NCBI RefSeq assembly: GCF_900142715.1
Contig: NZ_FRBX01000001.1
Location: forward strand, 372,001 to 436,000
Length of the DNA stretch: 64,000 bases
Source: Flavobacterium pectinovorum
GTDB taxonomy: Bacteria; Bacteroidota; Bacteroidia; Flavobacteriales; Flavobacteriaceae
Direction of reading: 5' to 3'
Shown here: piece after piece, positions 1-8,878 of the stretch
How the letters are laid out: every line of letters begins with the position of its first letter
How positions within the stretch are numbered: the stretch's first letter is position 1
Made by a program: the position numbers and the translations under genes
Notes under the pieces: model-generated
Seen by the model: the letters and a program-made list of their open reading frames with translations, nothing else
Database searches by the model: none
Told to the model about the DNA's origin: nothing

Positions 1-1
1 A

Positions 2-1312
2 TTCAATAGTCCGAATTATTCTGTAGAACATCCAGCTTTGAGTGCAGATGAAAAAGTGTTGTACTTTGCGTCTGACATGCCCGGAAGTTTAGGTTCATTT
101 GATATTTATTCGGTAAACATTAATAGAGGTGCTTTTGATACACCAAAAAATTTAGGGCCCATTATTAATACAGATAAAAGAGAACAATTTCCGTTTGTTT
201 CGGATGATAATAAACTTTATTTTTCTTCAGATGGACATTTGGGATATGGGTCGCTGGATGTTTTTGTTTCTGATATTACAGGAAATGAATATTCGAAACC
301 AACCAATATCGGTTTACCATTAAATTCAAATTTGGATGATTTCTCCTTTAACATCAATTCAAATACCAAAGAAGGATATTTTGCCTCAAACAGAGAAGGA
401 GGAAAAGGAAGCGACGATATTTATCAATTTAAGGAAATCAAGGATTTAATTGTCGAAGATTGTAAACAATTTATCGCAGGAACAATTACAGATATTGATA
501 CAAAACTGGCGCTTGAAAATGCAACAGTAATTTTGCAGGATTCAGAGAATAAAACCCTGAATACAATTACAACATCTGCAGATGGAAAATTTAGTTTTAC
601 AGTTGCCTGTGAAGCTGCTTATAAAGTTTCGGCTTTCAAGGAAAAATACACAAATGAGTCTGTAACTTTATCTTTAGACAAAACCAGAAATAAAACAAGC
701 GATGCATCTTTGGCGCTAAAATCTGTAGATGCAATTAAACTGGAAGAAAAAGAAAATGCCGAAAAGAAAAGAAAACAAGAAATCATTATAGAAGAAGAGA
801 ATAAGAAAAAAGAGGCCTTGGCAGCTGTTCAATTAAAAGAAAAAGAGAAAAAAGCCAAAGAAGCAGCAATTGTCGCGGCCGAAGTTAAAAAGAATGAAAA
901 AGTAAAACAGATTTTAGAACAGGAAAAAGATGTTATAAAAGATGATAAAAACAGATTGATCATCAAAACAGATCCGATTTATTTTGATTACAATATGTGG
1001 TACATCCGTAAAGAATCAAAAGTGGTTTTGAGCAGGGTTGTGTTTTTAATGAACAAATATCCAGGAATGGTAATCGAAATTGGATCACATACAGACTCGC
1101 GTGGAAATGCAAAATTCAATGAAGATTTGTCTCAAAAAAGAGCCAGTTCAACAAGGGAATTCATCATACAATCCGGCATTAATGCAAACAGAGTTACAGC
1201 CAAAGGTTACGGAGAATCTGTGCCCATTATAAAATGTAAAACCGATGATGCCTGTTCAGAAGAAGATCATGAATTGAACAGAAGAAGTGAATTTGTAATT
1301 AAAAATTTGTAA
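2..1312 (+). CDS. OmpA-family envelope protein with PD40 repeats (5' end outside window)
   Basis: The reading frame is open from base 2, so the true start lies upstream; a TTG at 38 is internal. The visible part begins with PD40/WD40-like beta-propeller repeats (LYFASD, LYFSSDG and GYFASNREGG segments), each followed by an S-D-I/V-Y/F pattern. A carboxypeptidase-regulatory-like beta sandwich follows (about residues 145-225), then a Lys/Glu-rich coiled linker. The C-terminal OmpA peptidoglycan-binding domain carries GSHTDSRG and NRRSEF. The architecture is typical of Bacteroidota proteins that tether the outer membrane to peptidoglycan, often encoded after PorP/SprF-like proteins. A Cys pair near the end (CKTDDAC) may form a disulfide. 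It probably shares a transcript with the lipoprotein gene 39 bp downstream. The family is certain; a precise role is not. Confidence 0.9.
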   Translation, partial: FNSPNYSVEHPALSADEKVLYFASDMPGSLGSFDIYSVNINRGAFDTPKNLGPIINTDKREQFPFVSDDNKLYFSSDGHLGYGSLDVFVSDITGNEYSKPTNIGLPLNSNLDDFSFNINSNTKEGYFASNREGGKGSDDIYQFKEIKDLIVEDCKQFIAGTITDIDTKLALENATVILQDSENKTLNTITTSADGKFSFTVACEAAYKVSAFKEKYTNESVTLSLDKTRNKTSDASLALKSVDAIKLEEKENAEKKRKQEIIIEEENKKKEALAAVQLKEKEKKAKEAAIVAAEVKKNEKVKQILEQEKDVIKDDKNRLIIKTDPIYFDYNMWYIRKESKVVLSRVVFLMNKYPGMVIEIGSHTDSRGNAKFNEDLSQKRASSTREFIIQSGINANRVTAKGYGESVPIIKCKTDDACSEEDHELNRRSEFVIKNL

Positions 1313-1351
1313 ATTCATCGACGTATAATAACTATTGAATTTAATATAATT

Positions 1352-1834
1352 ATGAAAAAACTAGTCATACCATTTTTGCTTCTGACCTTAGTCGGATTTC
1401 AAAGCTGTAAAAAAGAAGAAAAACAAAAAGAAACCGAAGCAGTTAAAGCTGAGGGAGAAAAGATTGTAAGCAGTGAATGCTATAAGGCCATATACGAAAA
1501 AGACACAATAGATTTAAAATTGAATACCTTAAAAAACGGAAAGTTAACCGGAGATATGGTGATGAAAGTTGCGCCTTCAACAGTAAGAACAGGTGAAGTT
1601 GCAGGAGAATTTCATGGTGATACATTATTTGTAGACTATACTTTTAAAGAATTGGCAAGCAAAGACAGAATTTTCAAAAATCCAATGGCACTTTTAAAAC
1701 GTGATAAACAGTTGATTTTAGGAAATGGTACAATGCAGACAACAATGGGGGTAACGTACTTAGTAAAAGACAAACCTATCGATTTTGAAAGTGTAAAATA
1801 TAAATTTGAAAGTGTTGAATGTTCTGATAAGTAA
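1352..1834 (+). CDS. Small lipoprotein, function unknown
   Basis: The 160-residue product has a short signal peptide ending in a lipobox with the acylated Cys at residue 19 (GFQSC), followed by a Lys/Glu-rich tether. It is therefore an envelope lipoprotein. The mature part (about 45-160) has alternating short beta segments ending in a conserved-looking CSDK tail, and it contains one more Cys at residue 43 that could pair with the Cys near the C-terminus. It sits 39 bp after the OmpA/PD40 gene on the same strand and is likely cotranscribed. I do not recognise a named domain. Secretion and lipidation are well supported; function is unknown. Confidence 0.8.
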   Translation: MKKLVIPFLLLTLVGFQSCKKEEKQKETEAVKAEGEKIVSSECYKAIYEKDTIDLKLNTLKNGKLTGDMVMKVAPSTVRTGEVAGEFHGDTLFVDYTFKELASKDRIFKNPMALLKRDKQLILGNGTMQTTMGVTYLVKDKPIDFESVKYKFESVECSDK

Positions 1835-1845
1835 AACGTCATAGC

Positions 1846-1878
1846 AAACCCGACAGGTTTTAAAAACCTGTCGGGTTT
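1846..1878. repeat. Palindromic repeat, AAACCCGACAGG family
   Basis: Perfect 15-bp arms (AAACCCGACAGGTTT and its complement) are separated by 3 bp, 11 bp after the stop codon of the lipoprotein gene. A second copy with the same core lies at 52820-52852, so this is a dispersed element. It could also terminate transcription, although the following T-run is short. Confidence 0.8.
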
Positions 1879-1891
1879 ATTACGCGTAATT

Positions 1892-1924
1892 ATCTTTGTC
1901 AAAGTTTTAAACTTTGACAAAGAT
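1892..1924. repeat. Perfect 16-bp-arm palindrome
   Basis: The arms ATCTTTGTCAAAGTTT and complement are separated by one base. The CTTTGTCAAAG composition resembles the CAAAG-rich dispersed repeats elsewhere in the window. There is no coding potential. Confidence 0.75.
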
Positions 1925-1956
1925 TTACACATAAAAGCAACCGTAATATTGTAAAT

Positions 1957-2037
1957 ATAGCCAATGGTTTTAACCATTGGAGCGCAACATTGTTACGCCT
2001 TGTATTGTGTCACCACGGTTGAAACCACGGGCTATGG
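1957..2037. repeat. REP-like inverted pair
   Basis: The left unit is a hairpin, CCAATGG-TTTT-AACCATTGG style, preceded by ATAGCC. The right unit is CCACGG-TTGAAA-CCACGG followed by GCTATGG. Together they form an imperfect inverted pair with the plan ATAGCC-hairpin / hairpin-GGCTAT. This is the usual look of REP-like elements in flavobacterial genomes. No REP-associated transposase is present in the window. Confidence 0.65.
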
Positions 2038-2093
2038 TTGGAAAGATAAAAGAATTAAAATATGTAATGTATTTGTCATTTATGACAAGACAT

Positions 2094-2123
2094 AAAAAAG
2101 CCGCTTCATTTTGAAGCGGCTTT
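2094..2123 (-). terminator. Rho-independent terminator of the DUF1573 gene
   Basis: A 9-bp perfect stem (GCCGCTTCA/TGAAGCGGC) with a 3-base loop is followed on the minus strand by six T. It lies 23 bp beyond the stop codon of the DUF1573 gene. Confidence 0.85.
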
Positions 2124-2145
2124 ACTATTTTTAGAATGTAATTTT

Positions 2146-2526
2146 TTATAAAACTTCCCCTTTAATTTTTAGGGCAACTCTACCATCAGGATAATTTACA
2201 GCATTGGTTTCTACAGTAATTGTTTTACGAATAGGACCTACAGCCATGTTATATTTCACATCAATCTTTCCTTTTTTACCCGGCATAATTGCAGCAGCAG
2301 GTTTTGTAACGACGATTGTGCTTACTGTTGATTCTGCAGATGTAATTAATAATGGGGCGTCTCCGGTGTTCGTAAATTCAAAAGAGCGAACTCCATTATC
2401 ACTTTTTGATATTTTCCCATAATCAACTGTATTGTCCGGTGCCGAAAATTCAATTTTTGGACCGTTCTGCGAATAACCTATTGCACTAAATAATACTATT
2501 ACAATAAAAGTGGCAACATTTTTCAT
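2146..2526 (-). CDS. DUF1573 domain secreted protein
   Basis: The 126-residue product has a Sec signal peptide (about 1-19, ending YSQ) followed by a single immunoglobulin-like DUF1573 domain. Family hallmarks are DYGKI near the start, the FEFTNTGDAPLLI segment, and the PGKKGKIDV strand followed by a V-E-T-N-A strand. DUF1573 proteins are abundant periplasmic or surface beta-sandwich proteins of Bacteroidota with no settled biochemical role. The gene is monocistronic, diverges from valS across a 243-bp gap, and is closed by a clear terminator. Confidence 0.9.
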   Translation of the reverse strand: MKNVATFIVIVLFSAIGYSQNGPKIEFSAPDNTVDYGKISKSDNGVRSFEFTNTGDAPLLITSAESTVSTIVVTKPAAAIMPGKKGKIDVKYNMAVGPIRKTITVETNAVNYPDGRVALKIKGEVL

Positions 2527-2682
2527 TTTGAAATTGTTTTTAAGTTGTAAGTAAATATACTTTGTTTTAATTAATACACAAATTATTATTTCGCTTTTTA
2601 TAGTGTACTTAATTATTTACTTTTGCTGTCAGTTATAATTACAAAAATTGAACCAATTTTTTTATTGTTAATTTGTTTAACT

Positions 2683-2760
2683 GTTTAATCGTTTAATTGA
2701 TTAAGCTTAGACGATTAAACGAAGTAACAAATTAACGATTAAACATATCCACGATTAAAC
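2683..2760. repeat. Short direct and inverted repeats of ACGATTAAAC upstream of valS
   Basis: The 10-mer ACGATTAAAC occurs at 2711-2720, 2735-2744 and 2751-2760, and in reverse complement at 2683-2692. The last copy ends 9 bp before the valS start codon. The cluster may be a small dispersed repeat or an operator array. A related AATTAACAATTAA tract lies inside valS. Confidence 0.6.
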
Positions 2761-2769
2761 AATCTATAA

Positions 2770-5406
2770 ATGAGTATTCCAGCACAATTTGACGCTAAAA
2801 CGATCGAGAATAAATGGTATGATTACTGGATGAAAAATAATTATTTTCATTCAGAGCCAGATCATAGAACACCTTATACAATTGTAATTCCGCCACCAAA
2901 CGTGACAGGAGTCTTGCACATGGGGCATATGTTGAATAATACAATTCAGGATGTTTTAATTCGTAGAGCGCGTCTTAAAGGTTTCAACGCTTGTTGGGTT
3001 CCGGGAACGGATCACGCATCTATTGCAACCGAAGCAAAAGTTGTAGCAAAATTAAAAGCGGAAGGAATCAATAAAAATGATTTAACCCGTGAAGAATTTT
3101 TGGCTCACGCCTGGGAATGGACAGATAAATACGGTGGAGTAATCCTGGATCAGCTTAAAAAACTGGGAGCATCATGCGACTGGGAAAGAACCAAATTTAC
3201 AATGGATCCTGACATGTCAGCATCTGTAATTAAATCATTTGTAGATTTATACAACAAAGGATTAATTTACAGAGGATACCGAATGGTGAACTGGGATCCG
3301 GAAGCCAAAACAACTTTATCTGACGAAGAAGTTATTTACGAAGAACAACAAGGAAAATTATTTTTCCTAAACTATAAAATTGAGGGAACTGAGGAATTTT
3401 TAACCATTGCCACAACACGTCCTGAGACTATCTTTGGAGATACTGCAATTTGTATCAACCCAAATGATGAGCGTTTTACACATTTAAAAGGTAAAAGCGC
3501 CATCGTTCCTATTTGTGGTCGAGTAATTCCGATTATCGAAGATGAGTATGTTGATGTAGAATTCGGAACCGGATGTTTAAAAGTAACTCCGGCGCATGAT
3601 GTAAACGATAAAGCACTAGGAGAAAAACACAATCTTGAAATCGTTGATATTTTTAATGAAGATGCTACGTTAAACAGCTTCGGATTACATTATCAGGGAA
3701 AAGATCGTTTTGTGGTTCGTACCGAAATTGCAAAAGAATTAGAAGAAATTGGAGCTTTGGCAAAAACCGAAATCCATTTGAATAAAGTTGGAACATCTGA
3801 AAGAACCAAAGCGGTAATCGAACCAAGATTATCAGACCAATGGTTCTTAAAAATGGAAGATTTAGTAAAACCGGCCATTAAATCAGTTTTAGAAACAGGA
3901 GAAATTAAATTGCACCCAAAACGTTTCGAAAACACTTACGCGCATTGGTTAAACAATATCCGTGATTGGAATATCTCACGTCAATTATGGTGGGGACAAC
4001 AAATCCCGGCTTATTATTACGGAGACGGAAAAGAAGATTTCGTAGTTGCAGAAAACATCGAAGATGCGTTAAAATTAGTACAGGAAAAAACTAACAATCA
4101 ACAATTAACAATTAATAATTTAACACAGGATGTTGATGCGTTAGATACGTGGTTTTCGTCATGGTTGTGGCCGATGTCAGTTTTTGGTGGAATAATGGAT
4201 CCGGAAAGTGCAGATTATAAATATTATTATCCAACAAACGACTTGGTAACAGGCCCGGATATTTTGTTTTTCTGGGTTGCTAGAATGATTATTGCAGGTT
4301 ACGAATATGCAGGTGAAAAGCCATTTACAAATGTATATTTAACTGGTTTAGTTCGTGATAAACAACGCCGCAAAATGTCTAAATCATTAGGAAATTCTCC
4401 TGATCCTTTAGATTTAATCGATAAATTCGGAGCTGATGGAGTTCGTGTAGGATTGCTTTTAAGCGCTTCTGCAGGAAACGATATTATGTTTGATGAAGAA
4501 TTATGTAATCAGGGAAAAGCATTTTCGAATAAGATTTGGAATGCCTTTAAACTGATTAAAGGATGGGAAGTTTCAGAAACTATTCCACAGCCGGAATCAT
4601 CAAAAGTAGCGATCGAATGGTACGAAGCAAAATTGCAACAGACATTAGTTGATATTGAAGATAATTTCGAAAAATACAGAATTTCAGATTCATTAATGGC
4701 CATTTATAAATTGGTTTGGGATGATTTCTGTTCTTGGTTTTTAGAGATGATCAAACCGGCGTACCAACAGCCAATCGATAAAGCAACGTTTGACAAAGCA
4801 ATCGAAATGTTAGAAAGCAACTTGAAGTTACTTCATCCATTTATGCCTTTCTTAACCGAGGAAATTTGGCATTTAATTGCTGACAGAACTCCGGAAGAAG
4901 CATTAATTGTTTCGACATGGCCAGAATTAAAACCATTTAACGCGAGTTTAATTGCTGATTTTGATAATACAATTGAAGTAATTTCTGGAATAAGAACGAT
5001 CAGAAAAGATAAAAATATTCCGTTTAAAGATGCTATCGAATTAAAAGCGATCAATAGCGAGAATATCTCAGCGTATTTTGATTCAATCGTAACAAAATTA
5101 GGAAACATTTCTGCTTTCGAATATGTTTCTGCTAAAGTAGACGGAGCATTATCTTTCCGTGTTAAATCAAACGAATATTTCATTCCAATTTCGGGAGGAA
5201 ATATTGATGTTGAAGCTGAAATTGCAAAATTATCTGCAGAGTTGGTTTATACACAAGGTTTCTTAAAATCGGTTCAGGCAAAATTATCAAACGAAAAATT
5301 TGTTGCCGGAGCTCCTGAAAAAGTTTTAGCAAACGAAAAACAAAAAGAAGCTGATGCTTTGGCAAAGATTGCTACAATCGAGCAAAGTATTGCTGGATTG
5401 AAATAA
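2770..5406 (+). CDS. valS: Valyl-tRNA synthetase
   Basis: This class I aminoacyl-tRNA synthetase charges tRNA-Val in the cytoplasm. The 878 residues match the usual bacterial length. The N-terminal catalytic domain carries the HIGH-type signature PPPNVTGVLHMGH (HMGH at 50-53), followed by the editing (CP1) domain with TTRPET, and the KMSKS loop at residues 535-539. Next come the anticodon-binding helical bundle (about 600-750) and a C-terminal coiled-coil arm (about 810-878). The ATG at 2770 gives the canonical N-terminus. Residues 441-453 (TNNQQLTINNLTQ) look like a translated intergenic repeat inserted in a surface segment. The gene stands alone with a strong terminator. Confidence 0.98.
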   Translation: MSIPAQFDAKTIENKWYDYWMKNNYFHSEPDHRTPYTIVIPPPNVTGVLHMGHMLNNTIQDVLIRRARLKGFNACWVPGTDHASIATEAKVVAKLKAEGINKNDLTREEFLAHAWEWTDKYGGVILDQLKKLGASCDWERTKFTMDPDMSASVIKSFVDLYNKGLIYRGYRMVNWDPEAKTTLSDEEVIYEEQQGKLFFLNYKIEGTEEFLTIATTRPETIFGDTAICINPNDERFTHLKGKSAIVPICGRVIPIIEDEYVDVEFGTGCLKVTPAHDVNDKALGEKHNLEIVDIFNEDATLNSFGLHYQGKDRFVVRTEIAKELEEIGALAKTEIHLNKVGTSERTKAVIEPRLSDQWFLKMEDLVKPAIKSVLETGEIKLHPKRFENTYAHWLNNIRDWNISRQLWWGQQIPAYYYGDGKEDFVVAENIEDALKLVQEKTNNQQLTINNLTQDVDALDTWFSSWLWPMSVFGGIMDPESADYKYYYPTNDLVTGPDILFFWVARMIIAGYEYAGEKPFTNVYLTGLVRDKQRRKMSKSLGNSPDPLDLIDKFGADGVRVGLLLSASAGNDIMFDEELCNQGKAFSNKIWNAFKLIKGWEVSETIPQPESSKVAIEWYEAKLQQTLVDIEDNFEKYRISDSLMAIYKLVWDDFCSWFLEMIKPAYQQPIDKATFDKAIEMLESNLKLLHPFMPFLTEEIWHLIADRTPEEALIVSTWPELKPFNASLIADFDNTIEVISGIRTIRKDKNIPFKDAIELKAINSENISAYFDSIVTKLGNISAFEYVSAKVDGALSFRVKSNEYFIPISGGNIDVEAEIAKLSAELVYTQGFLKSVQAKLSNEKFVAGAPEKVLANEKQKEADALAKIATIEQSIAGLK

Positions 5407-5430
5407 GAATCAGATTTTCTTTTAAATATA

Positions 5431-5467
5431 AAATCCCAATACTAAATTTAGTATTGGGATTTTTTTT
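5431..5467 (+). terminator. Terminator of valS (possibly bidirectional)
   Basis: A 16-bp stem (AAATCCCAATACTAAA and complement) is followed by eight T on the plus strand. It lies between convergent valS and the S8 peptidase gene and may serve both. Confidence 0.9.
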
Positions 5468-5489
5468 AAAATAATTTAAATCTCAGAAA

Positions 5490-8405
5490 TTAGTTTTTAA
5501 TGATCTTTCTGGTAGTTACAATTCCTTTATCAGAAATAAACTGAACTATATAGATTCCAGGAGTTTGTTTTGCGATATTCACATTAAATTCTGTTTCTTT
5601 ATTGGTTTTTTCTTCAAAAACAACACCATTATAAAGGCTTGATATTTTTAAAGTTCCCTGTTCGGCATTGTTGATGCTAATTTTAAAAATGCCGTTTGTT
5701 GGATTAGGATAAATCGTAAATACTCTGGAATCTTCTGCTTCTTTAAGTACGATTTCATCAGTTTTAGTGTTAGGTTTGTCAGCTTTTACAAGAGCAAAAC
5801 GTTCACCGCCTTCTAATTCACCTTTTAAGGCATCTTCCTGAATGACATCTAAAGTAATTTGTTCCTCGGCAGGAAAGTCTCTTGCTACCCTAAAATCAAA
5901 TGTTATCCCAAAAGTTTCTCCATTATCGATAGGTAAATTAGTAATTGCCGCTTCTGCCGAAGTGATCAGAATTTTATTTTTATCGATAATTTTTACACTT
6001 CTCAGGCTTCCATTAGCTTCTGCTCTTTCAAATAAACGTGCATCAAGAGTAGCTTCTATAGTTCCGCCTAATTCGAAGAAATTGTTTTTAAGGTTTTCAT
6101 TAAATCCTTTATCCAGAAATCTAATATTTACAGATTTAGATTTTATTCCTCTAATAAAAACGGCTGTTGGCGCTACAACATCGGTAGTATTTAAATTGTA
6201 AACACTCAGGTTTTTCCAGGCAATATTATTGTTGTTTTTAGCATTTGGAGCAATACTGCCATTAACTTCATTAAACATTGGATCACCAAAAGATTCAATT
6301 CTGGCTGCTAAACAAAAATGATGCTGGTCAAATGAAAAATCACCTGGGTTTGGCGGATACCAAGGAATCATAACAATTGCGCTGCTGCCTGCAGTTATGG
6401 CCGGAATATTAACTTCGCCTATTAGATCACCATGCAATACGCCAAGTACACTAAAATTAATAAAGTTAGTAGGCCATGTTAGTCCTGTAGAAGCTTTTGC
6501 AAAATATAGTTTTACTTTTGAAGCAGAACTTGTAGCAGTTCCTCTGTTGTAAACTCTAATGTATACGGCATTTGGTGAACTTGTTTTATATTCAGGATTT
6601 TCATGTACAAGTCCTGCATCAATATTTTGTCTTACCCAAATATCATCGCTTATCCACATAGGTCCTGAATCCGGATTGGGTTGTACACCTGTATCAAATG
6701 GTCTGTCTTTTATATAAAGATCAGCCAGCGGAGGCACTATTCCGGTAACAATAACAGAATATTTTTGAAGGCTGTTTACCAAAGTTCCTTTATGAGAAAT
6801 ACTTATGGTGTAGTTGCCTGCAGCCCCAATGATCTTGATTCTCTCAAACGGATCTCTGGTATTATCACCCAATGTGTTTGTGGTGGCTGTTAACAATTTG
6901 TATGGAAAAGTAGTTCCCGCTGTATTGGTTACGCGAATATCGAGATCGTTTACCAATTTGGCAGTACCAATATTTGGTGTACTTCCAAAATAAGCTGCAC
7001 CTGCGGGATCTGTCCATGAAATTGAAGCAATCAAAGGATTTACACCATCAGATGTTACCGTAAAACTATAATTTGCTCCGTTATTTAATGTGTTTTCGTC
7101 GATAATAGCATTCGTTCCTTTTTTTGTAATAGTTTCGGCTGCAAATTTTGCATTTAGTAATCCCCATCCAAAAATAGCATCAGGACCAACCGGACCGGCA
7201 TCGTCTGCGGTATGTAATGCCAATCCTTTTAAGGTTGCAGCACGCATAAACCCGCCGGTTTTGTTTTTGTAATGTTGTTGCAGCAAAAGCAATGTTCCGG
7301 TAACGTTGGGAGACGCCATCGAAGTTCCGGTTGCGTTTCCGTAACTGCTATTTGTTAGTGGTGTTATTACAGATGTAAGCGTAGCGGTCGAATACAGCAA
7401 AGTCCCGTTTCCGGTAAGATCCGGCTTGATTCTTAAATCGTCTGTAGGACCCTGACTGCTGGAGGCATTAATAGTAACACTTGATAATGCTCCAGTACTG
7501 CTTATTACAGCATCATTAGCATTTGCAATTACAAGATTGTTTTTGCAGGTAGCAAATCCGGTCAGCTTATCATAGCTTGCACCTCCTATAGGGCTTGGAT
7601 TTGCAGTGTTGTCATTACCATCATTTCCCGCAGCTTTTACCATTAAGTAGTACGGCGCATTAAACATTACGTTATCCCAATCTCTTGCAATGGTTTGGTA
7701 AGCACCAAATTGCCATGGAGCAATTAAAATAGGCCCTCCCGGAGAACTTCTTGTTGCCCATCCATAAGAATGATTGGATAATAACATTCCGCTTGAACCA
7801 GCTGCTGCTGTGGCTTCAGACAAATCACTATTCCAATCGTTGGTTCTGGCATTTGCCTGATAAGCCATTCCTTTTGCCTGCGCTACCACACCTGCAGCAA
7901 CGATAGTACCTGTAACGTGATTGGCATGCTGGCTATTGTTGTTTGCCGGATTAATAACGGTGGCACCATCTAAAATAGAAACCCTTCCGCCAAATTCGTT
8001 ATGAGTAGGTAGTGTAGCGCCACCATCCCAAACATAGGCTGTCATGGTTTGTCCGTTGAGTGTAAGACCCAAACCACCACCGGAATTTAAATAATTTGTT
8101 CGGGTTGATTTTGCTGCGTCGGCATTTTCAGGAGTAAAGTAAATTGGCGACTTTCCGTCCGGAGTAACGTCCATCAACTCACTTTGCGTCCCGTCTTTAT
8201 TAATAATGGTCAGGCTCCAGCCATTAGTTCGGGCAAGACTTATTGCTCTTTCCTTATTTCTATCTGCCTCCGCTTTGTATTTTATACTTAAAGCTTCGAG
8301 TTCTGCGACATTTGTTTCAGACTTAATCTTTTCAATATCATTTTGCGTTTGGGAATACATGATTCCGCAAATCAGGAAGAGAATAATTTGGTATAAATTT
8401 TTCAT
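5490..8405 (-). CDS. Secreted S8 (subtilisin-like) serine peptidase with T9SS sorting domain
   Basis: The 971-residue product has a Sec signal peptide (about 1-19). A subtilase domain follows with the Asp in VWDGG (D127), His in the QHANHVTGT motif (H160), oxyanion Asn in AAGND (N261) and Ser in GTSMASP (S362), so the full catalytic set is present. A jelly-roll P/PPC-like beta domain follows (about 430-560), then a cadherin/CARDB-like region. The C-terminal ~75 residues form a type A sorting domain (YPNPTNG, then GIYIVQF and a basic ending). The family is exported by the type IX system to the surface or medium for extracellular proteolysis. The gene is monocistronic, convergent with valS. Substrate is unknown. 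Confidence 0.93.
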   Translation of the reverse strand: MKNLYQIILFLICGIMYSQTQNDIEKIKSETNVAELEALSIKYKAEADRNKERAISLARTNGWSLTIINKDGTQSELMDVTPDGKSPIYFTPENADAAKSTRTNYLNSGGGLGLTLNGQTMTAYVWDGGATLPTHNEFGGRVSILDGATVINPANNNSQHANHVTGTIVAAGVVAQAKGMAYQANARTNDWNSDLSEATAAAGSSGMLLSNHSYGWATRSSPGGPILIAPWQFGAYQTIARDWDNVMFNAPYYLMVKAAGNDGNDNTANPSPIGGASYDKLTGFATCKNNLVIANANDAVISSTGALSSVTINASSSQGPTDDLRIKPDLTGNGTLLYSTATLTSVITPLTNSSYGNATGTSMASPNVTGTLLLLQQHYKNKTGGFMRAATLKGLALHTADDAGPVGPDAIFGWGLLNAKFAAETITKKGTNAIIDENTLNNGANYSFTVTSDGVNPLIASISWTDPAGAAYFGSTPNIGTAKLVNDLDIRVTNTAGTTFPYKLLTATTNTLGDNTRDPFERIKIIGAAGNYTISISHKGTLVNSLQKYSVIVTGIVPPLADLYIKDRPFDTGVQPNPDSGPMWISDDIWVRQNIDAGLVHENPEYKTSSPNAVYIRVYNRGTATSSASKVKLYFAKASTGLTWPTNFINFSVLGVLHGDLIGEVNIPAITAGSSAIVMIPWYPPNPGDFSFDQHHFCLAARIESFGDPMFNEVNGSIAPNAKNNNNIAWKNLSVYNLNTTDVVAPTAVFIRGIKSKSVNIRFLDKGFNENLKNNFFELGGTIEATLDARLFERAEANGSLRSVKIIDKNKILITSAEAAITNLPIDNGETFGITFDFRVARDFPAEEQITLDVIQEDALKGELEGGERFALVKADKPNTKTDEIVLKEAEDSRVFTIYPNPTNGIFKISINNAEQGTLKISSLYNGVVFEEKTNKETEFNVNIAKQTPGIYIVQFISDKGIVTTRKIIKN

Positions 8406-8817
8406 ATGATTTTTTGATTTTTAAGGATAAATTTTTTCATGATTTGTTCTTTGGAAAAAAAAGGGAGGACTTCTGTCATTTGTGATTTGACAGAATACGT
8501 AAAACAAAGTGGTTTTCATTTTCATAATTCTGAGGATTAAATGGTTAGTAAGAAAAACTTTTAAAATATTGTTTCTATAATTTTATTTACAAACTAATAT
8601 AGTTTTGTATGAATTTACTTCAACAATAACAAATCTCGTTAAAGTAAACGAAGTGAAATAGCGTATAAATACCTGATTTTTAAGTTGTTGATATTTTTTA
8701 AAAATAATTCCCCAAAATCCTGCTTAAGAAGAATAAATAAAGGCGTGAGATCCTTTTATAGATAGCTGAACTTTTCCCTTTTATGTAGAAAAAGTAAATG
8801 AGGCTTCAAAAAAGAGC
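8406..8817. other. Intergenic stretch without a gene
   Basis: No ORF or RNA gene is apparent. A 7-bp-arm inverted repeat (TCTGTCA/TGACAGA, 8472-8494) lies 67 bp upstream of the protease start and could be an operator. A plus-strand TAGTTTTG box near 8600 has no gene to serve. The rest is AT-rich and featureless. Confidence 0.5.
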
Positions 8818-8848
8818 AAAAAAAAACCGTCTCAATTAAGAAACGGTT
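8818..8848 (-). terminator. Terminator of the amino-acid permease gene
   Basis: A stem AACCGT-TC/GA-ACGGTT with a 6- to 7-base loop is followed on the minus strand by a run of eight or more T, 31 bp past the permease stop codon. Confidence 0.85.
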
Positions 8849-8878
8849 CTAACTTTATTTTAAAGATTCAGAATAGTA

